56,385 nt of DNA from Lachnospiraceae bacterium (GTDB lineage Bacteria > Bacillota > Clostridia > Lachnospirales > Lachnospiraceae). The notes beneath the pieces were generated by a model that was not told the origin of the DNA, did not search any database, and was given only the letters and a program-made list of their open reading frames with translations. Positions 1 to 7,850 of this stretch are shown in pieces (position 1 is the first letter of the stretch; every line of letters starts with the position of its first letter). The translations under genes and the position numbers were made by a program. The DNA is taken from assembly GCA_016284315.1 (NCBI GenBank), contig JAEEOO010000021.1:1-56385 (forward strand), read 5' to 3'.

Positions 1-1056
1 GGAATCGTAATGCATGACTACGAGCCCATCAATAAGAAAAAATACACATCACAGACCGAACTGTTTTTAGGACAGTACCGTGATCAGGTGGTAGGTATAA
101 CAGGAACCAAAGGAAAGAGCACCACTTCCTCAATGATGGCACATGTGCTTTCAGAGTGCTCCGGAAAAAAGGTTCTTCTTATGGGAAACATTGGACTTCC
201 CTGTTTTGATTATTGCGACCAGATCACAGAGGATACCATCATAGTGTTTGAACTTTCATGTCATCAGATGAAGCATACAAAGTATTCACCTCATGTAGCT
301 GTATTTTTAAATCTCTTTGAGGACCATCTTGATTACTATCATACGATGGAAGCATACTTTACCGCCAAGAGTCATATCGCAACCTTCCAGAAGGAAGGAG
401 ACTTCTTCTTTAAGGGAGAAAATGTTCCGGAGGTTAATACTCCTGCCAAGACCGAGGTAGTAACCGAAGGTGAGGTTAAAGAAGTACCCTTAAAGGTATT
501 TGGTGAGCATAACCAGTTAAATGCAACCTTCGTAAGGCGAGTTGCAAAGGAAGTATTCGGATGCAAGGACGAAGATATTACAGCAAGCCTTGCAAGCTTT
601 AACGGACTTCCTCACAGACTTCAGCATATCGGAAATTATAAAGGAATCGATTGGTATGACGATTCAATCTCTACCATCCCGGAGGCTGCAGTCGGAGCAT
701 TGACCAGTATCCCGGGAGTTAAGACAATCCTTATCGGAGGAATGGACAGAGGAATCTCTTACGACCTTATCGAAGAGTTTATGGCAGAACACGGAGAGTT
801 CAATTATATCTGCATGTACGAATCCGGAAGAAGGATATGCGATGAATTTTTCTATGAATATCGTACCTTCAGAAACGCCGCGGCAGACAGAAAGATCATC
901 TATGTAAACGATCTTGCACTTGCAGTTAAGAAGGCAGCGGAGATTACTCCCGAAGGAAGCGGATGCGTACTTTCACCCGCAGCAGCATCCTACGGTTACT
1001 TTAAAAACTTTGAACACCGCGGAGACAGATTCGCAGAGCTTGTACGAGAACTGTAA
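1..1056 (+). CDS. murD: UDP-N-acetylmuramoyl-L-alanine:D-glutamate ligase (MurD), 5' part outside window
   Basis: Mur ligase adding D-glutamate to UDP-MurNAc-L-Ala in cytoplasmic peptidoglycan precursor synthesis. The visible part holds the central ATP-binding domain with the P-loop GITGTKGKSTT near 91-126 and the C-terminal domain with the PHRLQHIG and DSISTIPEA motifs typical of MurD. The frame is open from base 1 (Gly-Ile-Val before the first Met codon at 10), and about 350 residues are present against about 450 usual, so the N-terminal UDP-binding domain lies upstream of the window. It is followed 41 bp later by rarA on the same strand. MurD fits better than MurC/E/F because of the dipeptide-stage motifs, but this rests on family recognition. 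Confidence 0.88.
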   Translation, partial: GIVMHDYEPINKKKYTSQTELFLGQYRDQVVGITGTKGKSTTSSMMAHVLSECSGKKVLLMGNIGLPCFDYCDQITEDTIIVFELSCHQMKHTKYSPHVAVFLNLFEDHLDYYHTMEAYFTAKSHIATFQKEGDFFFKGENVPEVNTPAKTEVVTEGEVKEVPLKVFGEHNQLNATFVRRVAKEVFGCKDEDITASLASFNGLPHRLQHIGNYKGIDWYDDSISTIPEAAVGALTSIPGVKTILIGGMDRGISYDLIEEFMAEHGEFNYICMYESGRRICDEFFYEYRTFRNAAADRKIIYVNDLALAVKKAAEITPEGSGCVLSPAAASYGYFKNFEHRGDRFAELVREL

Positions 1057-1097
1057 CCAACGGTTTACGACAGTAAGATTTTAGTTTAGATATAATT

Positions 1098-2453
1098 ATG
1101 GACCAGTTAAACTTATTTGAGATGATGAGCTCAAGTACAAAAGAAAAAGAATCACCATTGGCAGCCCGTATGCGTCCAAGGACCATTGATGAAGTGGTGG
1201 GACAGAAGCATATCCTCGCTGAGGACAAATTGCTTTACAGGGCGATCAAAGCGGATAAGCTAAGCTCTCTTATCTTTTACGGACCGCCAGGAACAGGTAA
1301 GACTACTTTGGCAAGAGTCATCGCCGGAACCACCAGTGCAGAGTTTACTCAGATAAACGCAACCATAGCCGGTAAGAAGGATATGGAGGAAGTGGTAAAT
1401 AAGGCTAAGACTCTTCTTGGAATGAACGGGAAGAGAACCATTCTCTTTATCGACGAGATACACCGGTTTAACAAAAGCCAGCAGGATTATCTTCTTCCTT
1501 TTGTGGAAGACGGAACTCTTATTCTTATTGGAGCCACAACCGAGAATCCTTATTTTGAAGTAAACGGGGCGCTTGTTTCAAGATCCATAATCTTTGAACT
1601 AAAGCCTATTCCAAAGGAAGATATCGAGTCTCTTATAAGAAAAGCCGTTACGGATACAGAGCGTGGCATGGGAGCCTACAAAGCTGTTATCGATGATGAC
1701 GCAGTAAGCTTCCTTGCTGATATCGCAGGAGGAGACGCAAGACATGCATTAAATGCCGTGGAACTTGGCGTCATGTCAACCCCACGAAGCGACGATGGAC
1801 TTATTCATATTACTCTTGAGGTTGCCCAGGAATGTATCCAGAAGAGGGCAGTAAGATATGATAAGGACGGGGACAATCATTACGATACCATCTCGGCTTT
1901 TATTAAGAGCATGAGAGGATCGGACCCCGACGCAGCAGTTTATTATCTTGCAAGAATGCTTTATGCCGGAGAGGATATAAAGTTCATCGCAAGAAGGATC
2001 ATGATATGTGCGGCAGAGGATGTGGGAAACGCGGATCCTCAGGCTTTGGTTGTTGCTACCAATGCCTGTATGGCGGTTGAACGCATCGGAATGCCGGAGG
2101 CAAGGATAATTCTTTCACAGGCGGCTACATATGTGGCTACAGCGCCAAAATCCAATGCAGCTTATGGAGCGATTGATGAGGCTATGAGTGAAGTACAGAA
2201 TTCGGGAAATTTACCTATCCCACCGCATCTTCAGGATGCGCATTACAAGAGTGCCACAAAGCTTGGCCATGGTACGGGATATCAGTATTCACATGATTAT
2301 CCTAACCATTATGCAAAGCAGCAGTACTTACCTTATGAGCTTAACGGACGTGAATTCTATAAGCCTGACGGACAGGGCTATGAAGTAAAAATCCGTGAGC
2401 ACATGAAAAAGATCAGAAAAGAGGCCGGACAGGATCCCAATCAGTTTGATTGA
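1098..2453 (+). CDS. rarA: Replication-associated recombination protein A (RarA/MgsA), AAA+ ATPase
   Basis: AAA+ ATPase of the RarA/MgsA/WRNIP1 family, acting at stalled replication forks. The 451-residue protein has Walker A GPPGTGKTT, Walker B FIDEIHRFNK, the sensor-1 segment GATTENPYFEVN and the family C-terminal tetramerisation region ending with a DYPNHYAKQQYLP motif. Length is normal. The start MDQLNLFEMM gives the usual N-terminus, but no good ribosome binding site precedes it; TATAAT sits directly before the ATG and is too close to be this gene's promoter. It is probably co-transcribed with murD. Confidence 0.93.
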   Translation: MDQLNLFEMMSSSTKEKESPLAARMRPRTIDEVVGQKHILAEDKLLYRAIKADKLSSLIFYGPPGTGKTTLARVIAGTTSAEFTQINATIAGKKDMEEVVNKAKTLLGMNGKRTILFIDEIHRFNKSQQDYLLPFVEDGTLILIGATTENPYFEVNGALVSRSIIFELKPIPKEDIESLIRKAVTDTERGMGAYKAVIDDDAVSFLADIAGGDARHALNAVELGVMSTPRSDDGLIHITLEVAQECIQKRAVRYDKDGDNHYDTISAFIKSMRGSDPDAAVYYLARMLYAGEDIKFIARRIMICAAEDVGNADPQALVVATNACMAVERIGMPEARIILSQAATYVATAPKSNAAYGAIDEAMSEVQNSGNLPIPPHLQDAHYKSATKLGHGTGYQYSHDYPNHYAKQQYLPYELNGREFYKPDGQGYEVKIREHMKKIRKEAGQDPNQFD

Positions 2454-2489
2454 GTTTCCCGATTTGTTTAAGAAAATTCGTAGAACTTA

Positions 2490-2574
2490 TTAACAAATCT
2501 TAACCGGTGGGTACTATTATCTTAAACAATTAGTGTGGTATTATGTGGTAGGTGGTTAGGAAAACACCTGCCAC
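2490..2574 (+). promoter_or_regulatory. Leader of the two-component operon: TTAAC direct repeats, candidate -10s, hairpin
   Basis: The 197-base gap after rarA contains TTAACA (2490-2495) and TTAACC (2500-2505), spaced 10 bases start to start like boxes for OmpR/PhoB-type regulators. Candidate -10 elements follow: TATTAT at 2515-2520, and TATTAT at 2539-2544 preceded by TGG. An imperfect 10-bp hairpin (arms 2545-2554 and 2565-2574) follows. The repeats could be an autoregulatory site for the response regulator immediately downstream. Assignment is by eye only. Confidence 0.4.
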
Positions 2575-2650
2575 ATTTTATTTCATGAAATAAATTGAGA
2601 TTCACTATTGGGTTTTTCATTTAGCAGTGCACTGCTTATTAGGAGAGAAC

Positions 2651-3340
2651 ATGGAAAACATTCTTATTTGCGATGATGACAAAGATATTGTTAACGCACT
2701 CAAGATCTATCTTTCAAATCCCGAATACACAATTTTTGAAGCATACAACGGAAGAGAGGCTATTGAGATCTTAAAGGACAATGAGATCAGTCTTATCCTT
2801 CTTGACATAATGATGCCTGTTATGGACGGAATTGAAGCAATGGTCAAGATAAGAGAATTTTCCAATGTTCCCATTATCTTACTTACGGCAAAGAGTGAGG
2901 ACAGTGACAAGGTTCTCGGATTAAACGTTGGTGCTGATGACTACATCACAAAGCCTTTCAATCCTGCAGAGGTTATTGCGAGAGTCGGAGCCATGATAAG
3001 AAGATACAAAAGGCTTGGCGCAGATCTCATGGGAGGAAAATCCGAGATAGTTGTTGGCGGACTTGAACTTAACAATGAGACAAGAACAGTTATCGCCGAT
3101 GGAAGACCTGTAACTCTCACGCCGAAGGAATTCGAGATACTTAAGTTTCTGATGGTCAACAAAGGAAGAACATATTCTCCCGCTGATATTTACAAAGCAG
3201 TTTGGCACGAGGATCCACTTTCCAGCGAGAAGACCATCGCTGTTCACATCAGACATATTCGTGAAAAGATTGAGATAGATCCCGCAGAACCAAGATACAT
3301 TAAAGTTGTATTCGGCCAGGGATACATTTTGGAGGGGTAA
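2651..3340 (+). CDS. OmpR/PhoB-family response regulator
   Basis: DNA-binding response regulator of 229 residues. The receiver domain shows the acidic pair near residues 8-10, the phospho-acceptor Asp52 in LILLDIMMP, the conserved Thr in ILLTAKSED and the Lys of DYITKPF. The C-terminal winged helix has the PLTPKEFEIL-type and HIRHIREKIE segments. I place the start at 2651 because AGGAGA lies just before it at 2641; an in-frame upstream TTG at 2627 has no such site. It is followed 3 bases later by its sensor kinase. Targets are unknown; the lipoprotein and galactanase downstream are plausible. Confidence 0.93.
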   Translation: MENILICDDDKDIVNALKIYLSNPEYTIFEAYNGREAIEILKDNEISLILLDIMMPVMDGIEAMVKIREFSNVPIILLTAKSEDSDKVLGLNVGADDYITKPFNPAEVIARVGAMIRRYKRLGADLMGGKSEIVVGGLELNNETRTVIADGRPVTLTPKEFEILKFLMVNKGRTYSPADIYKAVWHEDPLSSEKTIAVHIRHIREKIEIDPAEPRYIKVVFGQGYILEG

Positions 3341-3343
3341 TTA

Positions 3344-5260
3344 ATGGAAGAAAAGATCATGGAGGTTGATAAAAGTAAAAAGCCTTGTAAATTCGGATTC
3401 TGGTCCAAGGTATGGTGGTTTGTAGCTGAGACAGTTCTTGCTATCATAATTGCTTTCTGCTTTATCGGTGCCATCGCCATGGAGGAAGCAGGATTTTACA
3501 ACACTTCCCGTTACAGGATTATAAACGACGCATATAGCCAAATTTTTTCCGAGGACTCCATGTTTTTAATCGGAAATGTTTTGGCTGAGGATTATTCGAG
3601 AAATGATAATTACTGCGCTACCAGCAATGTGGCTTATGCAAATGTAGTACAGCCTCTTGAATCCGGTAATAAAAAAGTTCTTTGGGAGTTCGGAAATTCA
3701 GAACTTGCAGATGACGCCTTATTTACATATGAGTACTGTTACTGGAATGACGAAGACGGATATATCTGTAAAATTGCGCTTACCAACCAGTTAACGGAAA
3801 GAGACAATTACAGGACATTATATTATTGCATTAAGTTTTGCTATGACTTAAGATTTGCAGTCTATGTTATTGGTGCGGTTTGCCTTATCCTTTGGATACT
3901 TATATTTGTGGCTCTGCTTTCAAGCGCCGGATATGCAAAAGGAAGCACGGTTCCCAAGCCCGTATTTGAATCATATATTCCATTTGAGATTAACCTTGCG
4001 GTTGTTGCCGGAATAGGAGCGTTTGTCCTCCTTGTTCTCGGTAATATTCACGGAGCAAATCTTCTGGAAATGCTGTTGGTATTCTTGCTTCTTGTTGCGG
4101 CTGAGATTTATTTCCTTTTCTGGTGCGTATGGTTTGCCATTAGGGTTAAGACCGGTTATCTTTGGAAGAGCAGTTTGCTTAGACTTATTCTTATCGGCCT
4201 TGGAAAAGCTTTTACCGCTCTCGGTAAAGCACTTGCTCAGATGTTTAAGGCAATGCCCGCTATTTGGCAGATGGTACTTGGATATATTTTGACCTGGGTG
4301 ATTTTTGCAATCAGTGTTGTTTGTATCCTTGACGATTGGTTTAGCGCTTTCGGTTGGATATTGTTCTGGTTTATGACATTTGCTGTACTTGCGTTTATTG
4401 TCTATATATCCGTTGTTTATAACAAACTTAGAAACAAGACAAAAGAACTTGCCAATGGTGATTTATCAAAAGAATTAAATACAAAATTCATGTTTCCTAT
4501 TTTTAAGGAACATGCTAAAAACTTGGAAAAGATATCAGGAGGAATTGTTCTCTCCAATGAGAAGAGACTTGCAAGCGAAAAGACTCAGTCTGCGCTTATA
4601 ACCAATGTTTCTCATGATATAAAGACACCCCTTACTTCCATTATCAATTACGCAGACCTTATTTCTAAACAGGAATGCGAGAACGAGAATATAAAAGAAT
4701 ATGCCGAAGTCTTGGGACGCCAGAGTACGCGTCTTAAGAGACTTCTTGAGGATCTTATCGAAGTATCCAAGGCTCAATCGGGAGCATTGGATGTTAAGCT
4801 GGAGCCGTGCAAAGCAGCTATGCTTCTTAACCAAGCGGCGGGGGAGTTTGAAGACAAATTAAGGGATCAGAGGCTGGAGCTAATAACCAAGAATGCCGAT
4901 TCAGACCTGGTTATCATGGCGGATCCCAGACGTATGTGGAGAGTGTTTGATAATCTTTTCAGCAACATCTGCAAATACGCCCAGCCCGGAACGAGAGTGT
5001 ACATGAGTCTTGAGGAGGACAACGGCAAATGCCGTATCGTATTCAAGAACACTTCTGCAAAGGAACTTGATGTTTCCCCCGAAGAACTCATGGCACGTTT
5101 CGTGCGAGGTGATAAGTCCAGGGAGGGCGCAGAAGGGAACGGCCTCGGACTTTCCATCGCATCTAGTCTTACTTCATTACAGAACGGAACCATGGATATT
5201 GCAATTGACGGAGATCTTTTCAAAGTCATTTTGGAATTTGCAGTAGTAAACAATGGTTAA
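3344..5260 (+). CDS. Membrane sensor histidine kinase, partner of the upstream regulator
   Basis: Sensor kinase of 638 residues. One membrane segment (about 23-48) is followed by an extracytoplasmic region of about 115 residues, a second segment near 168-192 and about four more up to residue 365, giving an unusually membrane-rich sensor. The cytoplasmic part has a HAMP-like linker, the dimerisation helix with the phospho-accepting His near 424 (SHDIKTPLTS), an N box (VFDNLFSNICKYA) near 534-545 and a G box GNGLGLSIA near 598. It begins 3 bases after the regulator behind GGAGGGG, so the pair is translated together. The ligand is unknown; a membrane or cell-envelope signal is possible. Confidence 0.92.
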   Translation: MEEKIMEVDKSKKPCKFGFWSKVWWFVAETVLAIIIAFCFIGAIAMEEAGFYNTSRYRIINDAYSQIFSEDSMFLIGNVLAEDYSRNDNYCATSNVAYANVVQPLESGNKKVLWEFGNSELADDALFTYEYCYWNDEDGYICKIALTNQLTERDNYRTLYYCIKFCYDLRFAVYVIGAVCLILWILIFVALLSSAGYAKGSTVPKPVFESYIPFEINLAVVAGIGAFVLLVLGNIHGANLLEMLLVFLLLVAAEIYFLFWCVWFAIRVKTGYLWKSSLLRLILIGLGKAFTALGKALAQMFKAMPAIWQMVLGYILTWVIFAISVVCILDDWFSAFGWILFWFMTFAVLAFIVYISVVYNKLRNKTKELANGDLSKELNTKFMFPIFKEHAKNLEKISGGIVLSNEKRLASEKTQSALITNVSHDIKTPLTSIINYADLISKQECENENIKEYAEVLGRQSTRLKRLLEDLIEVSKAQSGALDVKLEPCKAAMLLNQAAGEFEDKLRDQRLELITKNADSDLVIMADPRRMWRVFDNLFSNICKYAQPGTRVYMSLEEDNGKCRIVFKNTSAKELDVSPEELMARFVRGDKSREGAEGNGLGLSIASSLTSLQNGTMDIAIDGDLFKVILEFAVVNNG

Positions 5261-5280
5261 TAATAGATGAGGAGATAAAA

Positions 5281-7659
5281 ATGAAAAAGGGAATTGTAAC
5301 CAAGAAACTTAAGTCCATTTTGTCGGCTGCTTTGGTCGGTGTAATGGCAGCCTCGCTTTTAGCGGGATGTGGAAAGATCGGTGGAAAGGATGAGCCAGGT
5401 ACCAATAACAGCACCGCTGAACTATCCGAGACTGTTTTTATTCCGGAGTACACAAGCCTTGATATTATGGAAACCGACTTTGTTTCCTACGATTCGTGGG
5501 GCGCCAAAGTCAAGGGTAACAGTGTTTATATGACAAAAACTGTTATGAATACCAAAAAGGACAACATCGAAGACAGTTTTTTATGCGAATTTGATCTGTC
5601 AACCGGTAAACTTGTCAATGAGATCAGTATCTTTAGCGCATTCAGCGAGTATGCGGATGCAACAGATTATATCCCTGAAAAGTATAAGGAGACTGCCAGC
5701 CACGGCGTAAATGTAAATTATTTTGACATTTTCGAAGATGGAAACATCGTTACGATCGCAAATCAGTACTGGTACGATGAGGCATCTCAGGAATACGGAA
5801 ATAAATACCTGATCGCTTTCCTTGATAAGGAAGGAACTATTTTAAAAAACTTTGAATTTGATCTTAGCTCTCTGTTTAACAGCGACAGAACATATCCTCA
5901 GAGTGTTGTAACCGTTGGAGATAAGGTGGTTATCTTTGTTGCAGAGTATAAAGAAGATGTTACCGGCTATGGTGTTTTATCATATACATCTGATGGCGAA
6001 CAACTTGGAGCTGCTCCCCTTGATATTCAGCAGGTTTCAAGCACGTTTGTTACAAGCACGGGAAAACTTCTTGTTTCTACCTATGACAGCAACTGGACTA
6101 CTCATCTTGCGGAATTTGATCCTGTTAATCTGACCTTTGGAAATGAGTTTCAGAATCTTCCCAATGATAGCATTAATTCCATCGGAAAGGTCGAAGGCGA
6201 CGATGATAATATCGTTTTAGCAGATTACGAGAAAGTATATGAGTACAGTCTTTCCAAGAAAGAACTTAGCGAGATCTTTAAATTTACAGATGCGGACATG
6301 AGCGCAGGAAACATAATTTCTGTTAATAAAGATGCAGATGGAAGTTATGTGATCCTTAACATGAACTATAACGCTGACCCTGCCCGCCTTGAGATAATCC
6401 GTGTTACCGAAAAGAACAGATCAGAGGTGGGAGACCGCACTGAACTTGTTGTTGCTTCGCTTTATGAGGACTACGACCTTCAGCAGATGATCATTGAGTT
6501 TAATAAGACTCATCCCGGTATTCACCTTAACATGAAGTCTTATTATGATTGGGAGAATCAGGATTCAGATATTGAAGATGCTAAGAAGAGAATGGTGAAC
6601 GATCTTACAAGCGGAACCAATGCTCCGGATCTTATCAATCTTGAAAATCTTAATTTCGTAGAGTATGCAAAGCAGGGAATGTTTGTGGATCTGACTCCCT
6701 ATCTTGAAAACTCTTCAGTGATCAGCCTTGATGATTTTGAACAGAATATTGTTCAGAAATTCAGAACAAACGATATCCTTGTGGCAATACCTTATTCCTT
6801 CAGCTTAAGAACCTTTTTCGTAAGCTCCAAGACCTGGGGAGATAAAAACAGCTGGACCGTTGATGAGATGATCGATTTTGATAAGGCACATCCTGAAGGA
6901 ACTTTGTCTGACTATGCATCCAGAATGGAAATCATGGATATTTGTCTCTACAGCAACATGGATTATTTTGTAAACTGGGAGACCGGTGAGTGTAAGTTTG
7001 ACACAGATGTATTTAAGAAGATCCTTGAATATGTTGCAACATATCCCAAAGAGATTGACTGGGAAGCTGTTGAGGGAGATACAACCTCAGAGACTGAGAA
7101 AATTGCCAACGGAAAGATTCTTTGTGAAAGCGGATGGATCGACGGCCTCGAGGAGATACAGCTCTATAGGGATTACCTTTTTGCCGGAAATGCCACTATT
7201 GTTGGCTATCCTTCTGTAGAAGGCGAATCAAGAGCTTATATTGAACCTGAAAGCTCTTACGGAATCTGCACAGCATCAGCAAATAAAGATGCAGCTTGGG
7301 AGTTTGTCGAGTTTGTATTGTCACAGCCTGCCGGAAATAATATGTATCAGCTTCCTACAAATAAAAATGAGCTCCAGAAGCTTGTTGATAAGGAACTTGA
7401 AGGAAAGGGCGCAAAGACCGGTTCTTCTGTTGGCTGGGGAAATGGTGAAATTTATGATTATCACTACGCTACTCAGGAAGATATTGATATATTCTTTGAC
7501 ATGTTGGCAAACGCAAAGATAGAATCAAACGACAAGGGTGAGATCGAGAAGATCATCGAGGAAGAGACCGCAGGTTTCTTCGAAGGCGCAAAGAGCGTAG
7601 ATGATACCGCAAAGATCATCCAGAGCAGAGTAAACCTGTATGTACAGGAGAATAGATAA
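5281..7659 (+). CDS. Large lipoprotein with C-terminal extracellular solute-binding domain
   Basis: Predicted surface lipoprotein of 792 residues. A basic N-terminus and hydrophobic stretch lead to the lipobox LLAGC (lipid Cys30). Residues about 45-380 look like repeated beta-strand segments (many short 'DGNIVTIAN'-like blades), suggesting a propeller-like domain. From about residue 386 (ELVVASLYEDYDLQQMI) to the end it resembles family 1 ABC solute-binding proteins. It starts 20 bases after the histidine kinase with GAGGAGA upstream, so it is in the same operon. No ABC permease or ATPase gene is nearby. It could be a binding protein for a distant transporter or a ligand-presenting partner of the kinase; the latter is inference. 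Confidence 0.8.
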   Translation: MKKGIVTKKLKSILSAALVGVMAASLLAGCGKIGGKDEPGTNNSTAELSETVFIPEYTSLDIMETDFVSYDSWGAKVKGNSVYMTKTVMNTKKDNIEDSFLCEFDLSTGKLVNEISIFSAFSEYADATDYIPEKYKETASHGVNVNYFDIFEDGNIVTIANQYWYDEASQEYGNKYLIAFLDKEGTILKNFEFDLSSLFNSDRTYPQSVVTVGDKVVIFVAEYKEDVTGYGVLSYTSDGEQLGAAPLDIQQVSSTFVTSTGKLLVSTYDSNWTTHLAEFDPVNLTFGNEFQNLPNDSINSIGKVEGDDDNIVLADYEKVYEYSLSKKELSEIFKFTDADMSAGNIISVNKDADGSYVILNMNYNADPARLEIIRVTEKNRSEVGDRTELVVASLYEDYDLQQMIIEFNKTHPGIHLNMKSYYDWENQDSDIEDAKKRMVNDLTSGTNAPDLINLENLNFVEYAKQGMFVDLTPYLENSSVISLDDFEQNIVQKFRTNDILVAIPYSFSLRTFFVSSKTWGDKNSWTVDEMIDFDKAHPEGTLSDYASRMEIMDICLYSNMDYFVNWETGECKFDTDVFKKILEYVATYPKEIDWEAVEGDTTSETEKIANGKILCESGWIDGLEEIQLYRDYLFAGNATIVGYPSVEGESRAYIEPESSYGICTASANKDAAWEFVEFVLSQPAGNNMYQLPTNKNELQKLVDKELEGKGAKTGSSVGWGNGEIYDYHYATQEDIDIFFDMLANAKIESNDKGEIEKIIEEETAGFFEGAKSVDDTAKIIQSRVNLYVQENR

Positions 7660-7680
7660 TATTTAACATAACTATTACAG

Positions 7681-7712
7681 GGCGTATTCCGAAAGGAATA
7701 CGCCTTTTTTTT
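7681..7712 (+). terminator. Rho-independent terminator after the lipoprotein gene
   Basis: A perfect 10-bp stem, GGCGTATTCC pairing with GGAATACGCC around a GAAA tetraloop, followed by eight T residues. It lies 22 bases after the stop codon and closes the two-component/lipoprotein operon. Confidence 0.95.
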
Positions 7713-7775
7713 GCATTTTTTTATTTTTCTTTTATGCAATTGGTACAGAAATGGAAAGAAATACTGTAAATATGC

Positions 7776-7807
7776 TTGTGGAAACGGTTGCGCAAAAATG
7801 ATATAGT
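7776..7807 (+). promoter_or_regulatory. Promoter with CcpA/LacI-type operator upstream of the GH53 gene
   Basis: TGGAAACGGTTGCG (7779-7792) matches 13 of 14 positions of the Gram-positive cre consensus TGNAANCGNWNNCW and forms an imperfect palindrome centred on CG (TTGTGGAAAC/GGTTGCGCAA, 7 of 10 symmetric pairs). An extended -10, TGA then TATAGT (7802-7807), lies downstream, and the operator overlaps the -35 position, as expected for a repressor site. Either catabolite repression by CcpA or a dedicated LacI-family regulator would fit. Confidence 0.6.
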
Positions 7808-7850
7808 TTTTTTGGATTGTATATTTAACTTCCTTTTAGGAGAAAATGAT

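Noticed and set aside
1091-1096. TATAAT as promoter of rarA
   Set aside because: It ends one base before the start codon, so transcripts would begin inside the gene.
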